Part shown: in pieces, positions 24,843-34,962 of the stretch
Numbering within the stretch: the stretch's first letter is position 1
Layout of the letters: the number at the start of each line of letters is the position of its first letter
Assembly (NCBI GenBank): GCA_021295965.1
Contig: JAGWBI010000033.1
Coordinates: 439 to 41,270, forward strand
DNA from: Dehalococcoidia bacterium
GTDB lineage: Bacteria > Chloroflexota > Dehalococcoidia > Lucifugimonadales > UBA3495
DNA length: 40,832 nt
Direction: 5' to 3'
The notes under the pieces: model-generated
Databases searched by the model: none
What the model was told of the DNA's origin: nothing
Seen by the model: the letters and a program-made list of their open reading frames with translations, nothing else
Made by a program: the position numbers and the translations under genes

Positions 24843-25737
24843 ATGCAGCGGTATTTGTTGCGACGCATCCTGCTCGCGCTGCTGACGTTGCTGGCCGTTT
24901 CGCTCATCATCTTTGTGATGAGCCGGGCGGCGGGCGATCCCAGGCATATCTACCTGGACGACTATTCCACCCAGGAAGACTGGGACCGGCTCACTGAGAC
25001 CCTGGGGTTGGATAAACCCTACTACCATCAGTACGGGATATTCCTGGGCAGCGCGCTCAAGGGTGATTTTGGCGAGTCCATCAAAGAGGGCCGCCCCTCA
25101 ATGGACGTTATAATCGAGCGGATCCCGGCCACACTGCAATTGGGTCTGGCAGCCTTCATTTTCTCCGTCGTGGTGGGCGTTCCCCTGGGCATCCTGTCGG
25201 CGGTGAAACGGGGCAGTATCCTCGACATGATGGGAAAGATCGTCGCCCTGGTGGGTCAGTCTGATGCTGGTGTTCCTGTTCGCGGTGCGGTTGGAGTGGC
25301 TGCCACCCTACGGTCGGCAGGAGATTGCCAGCATCGTTCTGCCCGCCGTGGCGTTGGGCTGGTTCTACGCGGCGGCCAACCTGCGGTTGCTGCGGTCCGC
25401 CATGTTGAACGTGATGGACTCCGAATACGTCAAACTGGCTCGGGCCAAGGGCGTGTCCAACAACGCCGTGATCTGGAAACATTCCTTGCGCAACGCCTTG
25501 ATCCCGGTGTTGACCTTCGCGGGTATCACCCTGGGCAGCCTGGTAACCGGCTCACTGGTGGTTGAAACCGTGTTCGCTTGGCCCGGGCTGGGGCAATTGG
25601 CCATCCAGGCGCTGGCCGGTAACGATTATCCGCTGCTGCAGGCCGTGGTGATAGTATTCACGCTGATGTACGTCACGGCGGCTCTGTTGGTGGACATAAT
25701 GTACGCATACATTGATCCCAGGATCAGGTACGGATAG
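24843..25737 (+). pseudogene. OppB/DppB-type permease, frameshifted
   Basis: The inner-membrane permease B of a peptide importer, split over two frames. From ATG 24843 (GGGAG at 24832-24836) it reads MQRYLLRRILLALLTLLAVS to GKIVALVGQS. It then switches at about 25260 to a frame shifted by one, reading LMLVFLFAVRLEWLPPYGR to the normal end AYIDPRIRYG at 25737. In intact relatives a short stretch of the type xPxFWLG lies between GQS and LMLV. A deletion of about 23 bases at that point explains both the missing residues and the shift. The EAA-type loop (VKLARAKGVSNNAVIWKHSL) is intact. The rest of the operon looks functional, so the break may be recent, strain-specific or an assembly error. Confidence 0.82.
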
Positions 25738-25751
25738 GGGAGGAGCGCATC

Positions 25752-26651
25752 GTGGCAGCAGAAGCAACTCTGGTCGTACAGCCGGCCCCGGTGCCGGTTC
25801 GCATCGCCAGGCGAGCCTGGGGGTTGCGGCGTTGGCCGCTCATTCCCATGTTCGTTCTGGCGGTATTCATCACCACCGGGATATTCGCCCCCCTCATCGC
25901 GCCCCACGACCCGGAGCGAGGAGGTCTCCGCGAACGCAACCTCCCGCCGTCGTGGGAGGAAGGAGGCACCTCGAAATTCTTGCTGGGAACCGACCACCTC
26001 GGCCGCGATATGCTGAGCCGGGTTATATTCGGCGCCCGCATTTCGCTGGTCGTCGCCGCCGTAACCCTGGGCGTGGGCATGGGCATCGGCGTGGTCAGCG
26101 GTCTGGCTGCGGGCTGGTATGGCGGTTGGATCGACGAGCTCTTGATGAGGGTGGTGGACATCAAGCTGGCAATACCAACGATTTTGCTGGCTTTGGTGCT
26201 GGTATTAGCCCTCGGCCAGTCGTTCATGATTATCGTGGCTGTATTGGCTATCGCCGTGTGGCCCCGTTTTGCGAGAAACGTGCGCGGCGAAGTGCTGCAA
26301 CTGAAAACCATGGACTTCGTCGCCCTGGCCAAGGTTGCCGGGGCATCGACCCCACGCATACTGTTCATCCACATCTTCCCGGGGGTGATCAACACGCTAA
26401 TCGTGCTGGCAACCTTGGAAGTGGGTATCGTGATCCTGTTGGAATCCACGCTCAGCTTCCTGGGCGCCGGCGTTCCTCCGCCGACACCCGCTTGGGGATC
26501 GATGGTGTCGGACGGCCGGGACCGTCTGGCAGTTGCCTGGTGGATCTCGACAATGCCCGGCTTGGCAATAATGATGTCGGTGCTGTCGATGAACTTGTTC
26601 GGCGACTGGCTCAGGGATCGGCTCGATCCCAGGCTCAGGCAACTGAACTAG
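25752..26651 (+). CDS. OppC/DppC-type peptide ABC transporter permease
   Basis: 299 residues. The OppC N-terminal region is followed by FVLAVFITTGIFAPLIAPHD, then LGTDHLGRDMLSRVIFGAR, a motif typical of the C permease. Five further helices surround the EAA loop, with MDFVALAKVAGASTPRILF contacting the ATPase. It would form the channel with permease B. It starts at GTG 25752, six bases after GGGGAGGAG at 25737-25745, which overlaps the end of permease B and suggests coupling. Length is normal. Confidence 0.9.
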   Translation: MAAEATLVVQPAPVPVRIARRAWGLRRWPLIPMFVLAVFITTGIFAPLIAPHDPERGGLRERNLPPSWEEGGTSKFLLGTDHLGRDMLSRVIFGARISLVVAAVTLGVGMGIGVVSGLAAGWYGGWIDELLMRVVDIKLAIPTILLALVLVLALGQSFMIIVAVLAIAVWPRFARNVRGEVLQLKTMDFVALAKVAGASTPRILFIHIFPGVINTLIVLATLEVGIVILLESTLSFLGAGVPPPTPAWGSMVSDGRDRLAVAWWISTMPGLAIMMSVLSMNLFGDWLRDRLDPRLRQLN

Positions 26652-26712
26652 CAGCGCGGGACCGCAATCACCGAGAACCAACGCTCTATTGAGCTGGGAA
26701 GTGGGTTGAAGC

Positions 26713-27705
26713 ATGAGTACCAATACGGCTATCAATGGAAACCCTGTGGTATTGCAGGTAGAAGGTCTCAAAACCTACTTCGAAACCCGCTGGGGTACGG
26801 TCAAGGCGGTTGACGGCGTGAGTTTTGACCTCAGGAAAGGTGAAACGCTGGGCATCGTCGGCGAGTCCGGTTCCGGCAAGTCGGTGACCATGCTGTCACT
26901 GATGCGGTTGATACCCAGCCCGCCCGGGCAAATCGTCGACGGTCGGATCCTGCTGGAAGGGCAGGACCTCGTGCAGTTTTCCGATAAAGAGATGAGCGCC
27001 GTCCGGGGCAGCCAGATCGCGCTCATCATTCAGGACCCTATGACGTCTCTGAATCCGGTCTTTTCCATCGGCAACCAGGTGGGCGAAGCCATCAAGATTC
27101 ACCAGGACATTCCCAAACGCACGGTGGTGCAGCAGGTGCTGGACGTCCTGCGGAAAGTCAACATTCCGGCGGCGGAAACCCGGGTGCGGGACTATCCGCA
27201 CCAAATGAGCGGCGGGATGCGTCAACGTGTGGTCGGAGCCATCGGCATATCCTGCGAGCCAATGGTGCTGATCGCCGACGAACCGACCACATCGCTGGAC
27301 GTGACGATCCAGGCCCAGTACCTGAAGCTCCTGAAGGAACTTCAGGAAGCGTCGAACATCGCGCTGATCTTCATCACCCACGACTTCGGTATCGTCGCCA
27401 AGATGTGCGACCGCGTGGCCGTGATGTATGCTGGGCGCATCGTTGAGATGGGCGACGTTCGGGACATCTTCAACAACCCGTCCCATCCCTACACCGAAGC
27501 GTTGTTGTCGTCGGTACCGAAACTGGAAGAGGACGTGGATCGACTGTACTCCATTGAAGGTCAGCCGCCCACCCTCCATGACCTGCCGCCGGGATGCCCT
27601 TTCGCTCCAAGGTGTCAGTACGCGATGGAAAAGTGCTCTCAGGTCTATCCGTCCGAGTTCAACGTAACGGGTAGCCACTACGCGGCTTGCTGGAGGCTCG
27701 AATGA
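26713..27705 (+). CDS. OppD/DppD-type peptide ABC transporter ATPase
   Basis: 330 residues, complete ABC ATPase. Walker A is GESGSGKS at 50-57, the Q-loop IIQDPMTSLNP, the signature MSGGM at 165-169, Walker B ends D189-E190 (VLIADEPTTSLD), and the switch His follows in FITHDFG. The C-terminal oligopeptide-transporter domain carries the cysteine-rich segment CPFAPRCQYAMEKC, which in some relatives binds an iron-sulfur cluster. It pairs with the next gene as a heterodimer energising the importer. Its last bases overlap the next start (ATGA at 27702-27705). Confidence 0.92.
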   Translation: MSTNTAINGNPVVLQVEGLKTYFETRWGTVKAVDGVSFDLRKGETLGIVGESGSGKSVTMLSLMRLIPSPPGQIVDGRILLEGQDLVQFSDKEMSAVRGSQIALIIQDPMTSLNPVFSIGNQVGEAIKIHQDIPKRTVVQQVLDVLRKVNIPAAETRVRDYPHQMSGGMRQRVVGAIGISCEPMVLIADEPTTSLDVTIQAQYLKLLKELQEASNIALIFITHDFGIVAKMCDRVAVMYAGRIVEMGDVRDIFNNPSHPYTEALLSSVPKLEEDVDRLYSIEGQPPTLHDLPPGCPFAPRCQYAMEKCSQVYPSEFNVTGSHYAACWRLE

Positions 27706-28712
27706 CCACCACTACTCTGGACGCCCGGTCGATGACAGATACCGGAAACGAGGTGCTGCTTGAGGCGGAAGGCCTGAAAAAATACTTCCCGGTCACCAAG
27801 GGCCTGCTGATCTCCAAAGTCACCGGCTGGATTAAAGCGGTGGACGGCGTATCCTTTCAGATCCGGGCCGGTGAAACCCTCGGTATCGTGGGCGAATCCG
27901 GATGCGGCAAGAGCACCACGGCGAAAATGCTCCTGCAGCTCGAAGAACCCACCGAAGGCACCATCCGGTATCAGGGGCGAGAAATTCACAACGCCACTGC
28001 GGACGAGCGCCGGTCGTACCGGAGTTCGGTCCAGGCCGTTTTCCAGGACCCCTGGAGCTCGTTGAACCCCAGGATGCGGGTCCGCGACCTTATCGCCGAA
28101 CCCATGGTGATCAACCTCAACCTCAGCCGCCGGGAGATGCAGGACCGTGTCGCCAAGTTGCTCGAAGACGTGGGGTTGAGCGGTTATCACGCGAATCTGT
28201 ATCCACATGAGTTCAGCGGAGGACAGCGGCAACGGCTGGCGATTGCCCGCGCCTTGTCCGTGGAGCCGCGTGTCATAGTGCTCGACGAACCCGTGTCAGC
28301 TTTGGACGTCTCGATCCGCGCCCAGATAATGAACCTGCTGAAAGACCTCCAGCAGGAATACAACGTGAGCTACCTGCTGATCGCTCATCACCTGGCGACG
28401 GTCCGGTATATGTGCGATTGGGTAGCCGTGATGTACCTGGGACAGATCGTTGAGTTTGGACCGACCAAACAACTGTTTGAAAACGCCTCCCACCCCTACA
28501 CCAAGGCGCTCATGAACGCTGCCCTGCCCTCGCACCCGGACATCGAGCAGGAAGAAATGATTCTGACCGGTGAGGTCCCCTCACCGCTGAACCCGCCGGA
28601 GGGGTGCCGTTTCCATCCTCGATGTCCTTTCGTAATCGAACAGTGTTCGACTGTGGTTCCTACGGTAAGGGAGATGACGCCTGGACACATGGTTTCGTGC
28701 CACCTGTACTGA
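27702..28712 (+). CDS. OppF/DppF-type peptide ABC transporter ATPase
   Basis: 336 residues. Walker A is GESGCGKS at 64-71, signature FSGGQ at 171-175, Walker B VIVLDEPVSALDVS, and the switch region LLIAHHLATVRYM has a double His. The C-terminal domain has CRFHPRCPFVIEQC, matching the cysteine pattern of the partner. ATG 27702 overlaps the OppD stop and follows GGAGG at 27692-27696. An in-frame start 15 bases upstream is less likely. This is the last gene of the importer operon. No intrinsic terminator is obvious after it. Confidence 0.92.
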   Translation: MTTTTLDARSMTDTGNEVLLEAEGLKKYFPVTKGLLISKVTGWIKAVDGVSFQIRAGETLGIVGESGCGKSTTAKMLLQLEEPTEGTIRYQGREIHNATADERRSYRSSVQAVFQDPWSSLNPRMRVRDLIAEPMVINLNLSRREMQDRVAKLLEDVGLSGYHANLYPHEFSGGQRQRLAIARALSVEPRVIVLDEPVSALDVSIRAQIMNLLKDLQQEYNVSYLLIAHHLATVRYMCDWVAVMYLGQIVEFGPTKQLFENASHPYTKALMNAALPSHPDIEQEEMILTGEVPSPLNPPEGCRFHPRCPFVIEQCSTVVPTVREMTPGHMVSCHLY

Positions 28713-29514
28713 ACCGTTTTCCAGCGACGCTCTCGCCGGCCCCGTGACCCCATTGGTCGCCTGCAATGGTGGCCCGTCCGAGGGTCAATAGTTCAGGGCG
28801 TCGAACTGTCCACAGGCGTCGCCAGCCCACGGTGGTCTTCCCGTAGCGACACGCCTCGCTACATGGCTCGCAACGTGTCCGCCATCGAGCTCGGGTGGGG
28901 GGTGCAATATGCCGCGCCGGGTGTCAATCGGGATGCTGTCTCTGCTGGCGGTTCTGTTGATGGGCTATGTGGCATTCTCGTTGTATTACTTCGGCGTCTG
29001 GCCCAAACCGTCGATGACCCGGCGATCAGCGAGTGGCTCCAAAACGGGGACGTCGTCATCCACCCCAGGGGTTTCAACCGTGATCCCCTGAGCCCTCATT
29101 TATACCTCGACCCAGGGGAGACCGTTGACGAAGGGTGCCAGTGGCACACACGCCTCTCTCTGCAGGGGGGCGACCCCGGCCCGCGGGTCGCTCGAACCCT
29201 GGCAACCAACTACGGGACTTGCGAGCGACTGGTGATAGAAGGCGTCTCGCCTCGCTGAACTGTTTGAAGCAGGACCGGATTACCCAGGCGGGTTAATCGT
29301 AGCCGCCGGAGTTGCCGGAGCAGTCGAATCTTCGGTCGTGACCATTAATCGTTGGGCCGAACGGTATCTATGCTTGGGTCTCCCTGTCGCTAAAACGCCA
29401 TTGTATGGGCGCAACTTTCTTTTGATCGGGTTGATCGTGGGCGCGAGCGAAGTCATCGTTAAACGCCAGGCCGATTCCCGGCCACGCGGCAAAGGTGGAT
29501 GGCCGGTGGAAAAC
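28713..29514. other. Intergenic region, about 800 bases, with a possible broken small gene
   Basis: Between the importer operon and the 3' end of the helicase gene. Apart from the possible signal-anchored gene at 28909-29258, nothing is recognised. No clear terminator hairpin with T-run was seen. Confidence 0.6.
28909..29258 (+). pseudogene. Possible frameshifted small signal-anchored protein
   Basis: From ATG 28909 the frame gives MPRRVSIGMLSLLAVLLMGY and VAFSLYYFGVWP, a convincing signal anchor, and then becomes a low-quality Ser/Thr/Lys stretch ending at 29091. Another frame, readable from near 29000 to 29258, looks more protein-like after that point (VDDPAISEWLQNGDVVIHPR, then LDPGETVDEGCQWHTRLSL, ending VIEGVSPR). 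Joining them at about 29000-29010 would give a membrane-anchored protein of about 115 residues. This could be a single-base indel or an assembly error. The family is not recognised. Confidence 0.35.
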
Positions 29515-32500
29515 TCAGTTGAGGTTGAAACGGGTGGCGGGTGCGGGCTCCAGCACGGCATGGTCCGGCAATGGCCAAGCCTGTTGGATAGAGCCCTGGT
29601 AGGCGTCGAAAGGCCGACGCTGTTCCGGCTGGGGAGGTCGGATAGGACCGTAGAGGAGATCTACGGCGGCGGTCATGGCGTCCGAATCGGCGTTGCTGCG
29701 GTTGACGACAACGCCCTTTTCCAGGGACGCCACCGGAACGCCGTCGCGGAACACGACCCGGTTCCCCGGCTGGGACGGAACCCGCTCGCCGGGCGTGACG
29801 ATGCCGACCAGGTTCAGGGGGTCGCAGGCCGAAACGGCCTCCAGGGCGCCGGTGGCCGGAGCGCGGTGGGCTTCCCGCAGGGCGGTGACGGCATCGGGCA
29901 AGGCGAACTGCTCGCCGACGAAACCGGACACGAACCGGCCGCCTCTAATCTCTCCCCGGGCCTCCAGACGACGATAGATCCGCACCAGATCCCGCCAGCG
30001 GGGTGCCATCTTTTCCCTGGCCATCAACTCGGGGAAAACCACGCCGTATCGGTGCAGCAGTTGCATGGCTTTGTATTCCAGGGGGTCTTCCACCGGGTCG
30101 AGGGACTCCAGCAGGGACCACCGTCCCGCGCTGACCTGCCGCTGCGAACGAGAGCGTTGGGACGCCAGCGGTTGGCTGTCGCCGGTGCGGGCGCTCAGGG
30201 AACCGGATTCGCGGCTACCGTTGCGGCGGGAGCGTTTCCCGTCCGCCCGGCCTCGGTGTTTTTTTCCCCGGACCTGTTTTCCATCAATGCGGGCGCGGAG
30301 GGGGATGACGCTGTCAGATGTCACCAGCCCGTTGGCTGCCAGCGCCCAAAGGGCTTCCTCCACGTCCGAGGGCAGACGACGGGTGTGGGCGATCAGGTCG
30401 CTCTGGAAGCAGGCGCCCCGGATGGACAGGATTTCCGTTATTTCCGCCATCGCTCCCCGCAGGCTGTCAACGCTCTCGGGGGCCGGGTCCAACAGCCAGT
30501 CTAGGGACTCGCGCAGGGAAATAGCGATGCTGGACGTACGGGTCAGTGGCGCGGCGCGAGGGCCGGAACTGATGCCCGACGTGGCGTTGTTCCCCCGTGA
30601 CAAACGTCCCCAGACGACCTCGCCGCCGGTGCAGAGGCGGTCCAGCAGCTCCGGCCGGTAGTCCGTGACGCGGCGCGCCAGCAGCTCCGGCTCCCACGCG
30701 GCGGCGGCGGTCTCGAACCCCTGGAGCTTGTCGATGACGTCCAGCAGTCCGCCCTCACCGGTGGTTTGCCAACCGGTCGCGGCGTGCTGCCATCGGAACA
30801 GGAAGCGCATGAAGGACGATTGCGGAACCGGTTCGATCTCCCGCCGCAGGCGGCCCACGGTGGCGCGGTGGATGCGGGCGAGGATACGCCGGTCGCAGAA
30901 TTCCTCCTCGTCAACGCCGGAGCGGAAGCTGCCCCGCAGGATCAGCCCTTCGTTTTCCAGTGCGGCTGTGGCTGTATCGACGTCGGATCGAGACAGGCCG
31001 AGCATCCCGGCCATCTCGCTGGCGGTGAAGGGACCCGAGCACTCGGCCCAGCCCCGAACCAGGTGAAGTACCGCATCTTCCCGGTCTAATCCATCCCCAT
31101 CCGTTCCGCCTGCCGGCGGCAAAAGGCTGGCTCTTCCTTCCAATGCGGCATCGGGATAGGCGGCTGAGACCAGGGCGGCGTGCTCGGCGGCCAGCCAGAG
31201 GGTGGCTCCCTCTGATCGGATCATGCGCAGTGCCCGCCCCGCCCGGTCCAAATCTTCCAGCCATCCCATGAGCGTCTCCCGGGAAACCGCCTCGGTGCGC
31301 GACGCCAGCTCGTCCGGCGGAGCGACACCCAGGGTCAGCAGGGCGTCGTGAAGCTCGTCGGCGTCGCGGATGGCCGGCCAGGCATAAGCCGCCTCTACCT
31401 TGATTGCGTCCGGGTCCAGCGCGGAAAGGTCACGGGAGTCCTCGGGTAAGGCGCGGCGCAGCGAAACGGCCCGGGCTCGCCGCTCCTCCAACGGCGCATC
31501 GTCCAGGAAGGCATAGGGCATGGCGTTGAGAATCTGGTGAGCGAACACCGAGGGCTGCACCGTGTCCCGGGCGAGCACCTCGATGTTGCCGGAACGGATG
31601 GACTCCAGGACACTCTTGAGCCCTTCCAGGCTCATGGCCTCGGTGAGGCAGTCGCGGGTGGTCTCAAACACCAGCGGGTGGTCCGGCGGATCGATGTCTC
31701 CGGGCGCGGCGTTGTCCTGGCACTGCACCTGAGCCGGGAACACGGCGGCCAACAGGTCGTCGGAACGCATTCTTTGCAGCGGCGCCGGCACCTTCTTCCC
31801 TCCGCTGTGCCGCAGCAGGGCCAGAAATCGTGAGGCGTTCCAACGCCAGCGTGTGCCGAACAAAGGCGCCTGGAACACCGCTTGGGTCAGCACCTCTTCC
31901 ACCGTGTTGGGCGACAGGTAATTGAACACGTCGCCCAGGGGGAAGGCCATGCTGGGTCCCAGGGAAAAGTTCAGTCCGTCGTCGGTGGCCGTGGCCTGGA
32001 GCTCGAAGTCAAAGGTGCGGCAGATGCGCTTCCGCAGCGCCATGCCCCAGGCCCGGTTGATGGCCGCGCCGAAGGGAGCGTGAATCACCAGCTGCATACC
32101 GCCGCTTTCGTCGAAAAACCGTTCGGCCACCACCCGGTTGGCGGTGGGAACCACGCCCAGCACCCGCTTTCCTTCGATCAGATAGGCCACCAACTGACGC
32201 GCTACCTCCGGCGATACCCCGGCTTCGGAGATCACCCACGCCGCAGCGTTCTGCGGATTGTCCAGGAGCCGGTCGATGCCGTCCCGAAGTTGCGTGATCT
32301 CGTCGGAGAGTTCCCGGGTGCGGCCCGGAGCCTCGCCCAGCCAGAAGGGGATGGTCGGCAAATTGCCCTGGGCGTCTTCGACCCGGACCCGTCCGCTTTC
32401 CACCCGGCGCACTTTCCACGGAGTATTGCCCAGCAGGAAGATGTCGCCGGCCATGCTCTCGATGGCGAAGTCCTCGTTTATCGTGCCGACGAAAGTCCCT

Positions 32501-34035
32501 TCCGGGTCGGCCACCACATCGTAATCCGCGTTGTCGGGAATGGCCCCGCCGCTGGTCAGGGCGGCCAGGCGGGCGCCCCGGCGTCCCTTCACCCGGTGGT
32601 TGATGCCGTCCCGGTGCAGATGGGCGCCGTTACGTCCCTGACGGGGGGCGAACCCCTGGGAAAGGGACTCCACCACCTGGCCGAACCGGTCCCGGGGCAG
32701 GTTCCGGTAGGGGTAGGCGCGCCGGCACAGCTCGAACAGCGCATCCTCATCCCAGTCCTCACACGAGGAGGCGGCCACCATCTGCTGCGCCATCACATCC
32801 AGCGGCCATGACGGAATTACGAAGGTGTCCAAATTGCCGCATAGCAATGCCCGGGACAGCGCGGCGCACTCCAGCATTTCGTCCCTGGTTAGCGGGAACA
32901 TCTTGCCCTTCGGCACACCGCCGACGGTGTGTCCCGACCGTCCCACCCGCTGCACCAGCAACCCAATGGAGCGCGGCGAACCGATCTGGCATACCAGGTC
33001 TATCTCGCCGATGTCGATGCCCAGTTCCAGCGAAGCCGTGGCGACGCAGACCTTGACCTGGCCGTTTTTCAGCTTCTGCTCGGCGTCCCATCGGGTGGCC
33101 CGGGACAGGCTGCCGTGGTGGGCCACCACCGCCTCTTCTCCCAGGCGCGACGAAAGCTGGTGGGCCACCCGCTCCACCAGCCGGCGAGTATTGACGAAGA
33201 CCAGGGTGATGGCGTGGGTCTGGGTGAGGCCGGCGATGGCGTCCAGGGTCTCGCCCCAGATTTCGTGGGTAGCGATGGGGCCAAGTTCCTGTTCCGGCAG
33301 TTCCACGGACAGGTCGATCTTCCGACGGCTGCCCGTGTCCACGACCACGCAATCCGGATTGCCATCGGCATCGATGTGCCGGTTGCCCACCAGGAAACGG
33401 GCCATTTCCGACAGGGGACGCTGGGTGGCGGACAGACCAATGCGGGTGATGGGTTCCTCGGAAAGCTGACACAGGCGCTCCACCGAGAGGGCCAGGTGTG
33501 CGCCCCGCTTGTCGTCGGCCACTGCGTGAATCTCGTCCAGGATCAGCGTCCTGACGTGCTTCAGCCCCCGTCGCCCGCTATCCGAGGTCAGCAGGATGTA
33601 AAGCGACTCGGGGGTGGTGATGAGGATGTGCGGCGGCCGTTTGGCCAGCTTCTGCCGTTCCGACGCCGGGGTGTCTCCGGTGCGTACCGCCGTGGTTATC
33701 TGCGGTATCGGAGTTCCGGTCTCCTCGGCGAGAGCGGCTATCTCTTCCAGGGGGTTCGCCAGGTTTTTCTGGATGTCGTTGGACAGGGCTTTCAGGGGCG
33801 AAACGTACACCACCTGCGTCGCGTCGGACAGCCCCGTATCCATGCCTTGCCGCACCAGTTGATCGATGCAGGTCAGGAAGGCGGTGAGGGTCTTGCCCGA
33901 CCCGGTGGGAGCGGCGATGAGCGTGTGCCGTCCTTGGGCAATGGCGGGCCAACCGGCAGCCTGAGCCTCCGTCGGAGCGTCAAACCGGCTGCGGAACCAG
34001 CGTTGAATGACCGGATGAAACGCGGATAGCGGCAT
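29515..34035 (-). CDS. lhr: Lhr-type large DEAD/DEAH helicase
   Basis: About 1506 residues, the full size of long bacterial Lhr proteins. The N-terminal RecA-like core has AAPTGSGKT (41-49, Walker A), VVYVSPLKALSNDIQ, ILITTPESLYILL and DEIH (167-170). The second RecA domain has ITLVFVNTRRLVERVAHQL, HHGSLSR, VATASLELGIDIGEIDLV and QRVGRSGH. The winged-helix and Lhr-core domains and a long C-terminal extension (about 850-1506) follow. Lhr is a 3'-5' DNA/RNA-DNA helicase tied to DNA repair and RNA processing. A 75-base longer start is possible, but ATG 34035 (MPLSAFHPVIQRWF) matches the usual family beginning. It follows the hydrolase gene by 49 bases on the same strand. Confidence 0.92.
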   Translation of the reverse strand: MPLSAFHPVIQRWFRSRFDAPTEAQAAGWPAIAQGRHTLIAAPTGSGKTLTAFLTCIDQLVRQGMDTGLSDATQVVYVSPLKALSNDIQKNLANPLEEIAALAEETGTPIPQITTAVRTGDTPASERQKLAKRPPHILITTPESLYILLTSDSGRRGLKHVRTLILDEIHAVADDKRGAHLALSVERLCQLSEEPITRIGLSATQRPLSEMARFLVGNRHIDADGNPDCVVVDTGSRRKIDLSVELPEQELGPIATHEIWGETLDAIAGLTQTHAITLVFVNTRRLVERVAHQLSSRLGEEAVVAHHGSLSRATRWDAEQKLKNGQVKVCVATASLELGIDIGEIDLVCQIGSPRSIGLLVQRVGRSGHTVGGVPKGKMFPLTRDEMLECAALSRALLCGNLDTFVIPSWPLDVMAQQMVAASSCEDWDEDALFELCRRAYPYRNLPRDRFGQVVESLSQGFAPRQGRNGAHLHRDGINHRVKGRRGARLAALTSGGAIPDNADYDVVADPEGTFVGTINEDFAIESMAGDIFLLGNTPWKVRRVESGRVRVEDAQGNLPTIPFWLGEAPGRTRELSDEITQLRDGIDRLLDNPQNAAAWVISEAGVSPEVARQLVAYLIEGKRVLGVVPTANRVVAERFFDESGGMQLVIHAPFGAAINRAWGMALRKRICRTFDFELQATATDDGLNFSLGPSMAFPLGDVFNYLSPNTVEEVLTQAVFQAPLFGTRWRWNASRFLALLRHSGGKKVPAPLQRMRSDDLLAAVFPAQVQCQDNAAPGDIDPPDHPLVFETTRDCLTEAMSLEGLKSVLESIRSGNIEVLARDTVQPSVFAHQILNAMPYAFLDDAPLEERRARAVSLRRALPEDSRDLSALDPDAIKVEAAYAWPAIRDADELHDALLTLGVAPPDELASRTEAVSRETLMGWLEDLDRAGRALRMIRSEGATLWLAAEHAALVSAAYPDAALEGRASLLPPAGGTDGDGLDREDAVLHLVRGWAECSGPFTASEMAGMLGLSRSDVDTATAALENEGLILRGSFRSGVDEEEFCDRRILARIHRATVGRLRREIEPVPQSSFMRFLFRWQHAATGWQTTGEGGLLDVIDKLQGFETAAAAWEPELLARRVTDYRPELLDRLCTGGEVVWGRLSRGNNATSGISSGPRAAPLTRTSSIAISLRESLDWLLDPAPESVDSLRGAMAEITEILSIRGACFQSDLIAHTRRLPSDVEEALWALAANGLVTSDSVIPLRARIDGKQVRGKKHRGRADGKRSRRNGSRESGSLSARTGDSQPLASQRSRSQRQVSAGRWSLLESLDPVEDPLEYKAMQLLHRYGVVFPELMAREKMAPRWRDLVRIYRRLEARGEIRGGRFVSGFVGEQFALPDAVTALREAHRAPATGALEAVSACDPLNLVGIVTPGERVPSQPGNRVVFRDGVPVASLEKGVVVNRSNADSDAMTAAVDLLYGPIRPPQPEQRRPFDAYQGSIQQAWPLPDHAVLEPAPATRFNLN

Positions 34036-34084
34036 GGCTGGAATTTTAACACAGCGCCGGCCGGAGCGAATCCCTCGAATGTCA

Positions 34085-34873
34085 CTAGCGGAGGGGAATC
34101 GGCCCACCATACCGGGTCATAAAGCCCCGGATTGCGTTGAAATACTCCCGGAAGCCCACGTACATCAGGTCGTTATGCCCCGCGCCCGGAATAATTTCCA
34201 GGTGCTTGTTGGCCGTTTCCAGCTTGTTGAACATATCCACCGCTTCGGCCAACGGCGCCGATTCGTCCCACTGCCCGTGGATCACCAGCGCGGGGATGTT
34301 GATGGCGTAGAACTTTGCCTGGTAGTCGTCCTCCAGCGCCTGTGTCACCTCCGGGTCCAGTCCCTCGGCTATCCGTCCCAGGTTGGCCCGCCCACTCTCG
34401 ATGATGACGCCGTTGATCCGGTCTCCGGCGGTAATGGCAAGTTCCCCGGCGGAGTGACGCCCCATAGAGCGGCCCATGACGTACAGCGGTCCCGTGAACC
34501 GCAACGCCCGCATCGTCTCCTGGAGCCAGTCCAGCACCGCGTGCGCATCCGACAGTATGGTGTTGAAACTCGGCGACCCGTTGGACGCGCCGAAGCCCCG
34601 GTAGTCGGCGACAAAAAAGTTCGCGCCGATTCCGTTGTAGTGCGGCGCGATGTCGTCGTAGCGGGCAACGTTCTCGCCGCCGCCGTAGAAAAACAGCACC
34701 GTGGGGTTTTCCCGCCCCACCGCGAAAAACCGGCACGATAGCGTGGTCCCGTCGCCCAGGGTCACCCCGTAGTCTATCGCTCCGGGGGGTGTGTCGGTCC
34801 AGCCCCGCAACGGATGGAAAGATCGGGCCGACGTCTCGGGGTTCTCCAGCACGGAGTAATCAACGGCAGTCAT
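34085..34873 (-). CDS. Alpha/beta-fold hydrolase
   Basis: 262 residues. Canonical fold elements are LFFYGGGENVARYDDIAPHY, FVADYRGFGASNGSPS (oxyanion region), the nucleophile elbow GRSMG with Ser136, the acid in HGQWDES (Asp203) and the base in GAGHNDLM (His233). There is no signal peptide, so it is cytoplasmic. It resembles serine hydrolases of the BEM46/FrsA-like group. The ATG is preceded by GGGGGAG at four-base spacing. It is first in a likely two-gene unit with the Lhr helicase. The substrate is unknown and a link with helicase function is not evident. Confidence 0.87.
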   Translation of the reverse strand: MTAVDYSVLENPETSARSFHPLRGWTDTPPGAIDYGVTLGDGTTLSCRFFAVGRENPTVLFFYGGGENVARYDDIAPHYNGIGANFFVADYRGFGASNGSPSFNTILSDAHAVLDWLQETMRALRFTGPLYVMGRSMGRHSAGELAITAGDRINGVIIESGRANLGRIAEGLDPEVTQALEDDYQAKFYAINIPALVIHGQWDESAPLAEAVDMFNKLETANKHLEIIPGAGHNDLMYVGFREYFNAIRGFMTRYGGPIPLR

Positions 34874-34962
34874 GGCGCTCCCCCAAGTTGGTAGTGGGCC
34901 CCATTATACCGCCGTGCGGGTCACAGCCACAGCACCGGCGGGCCCTTTCGATTCTTGTCTTG

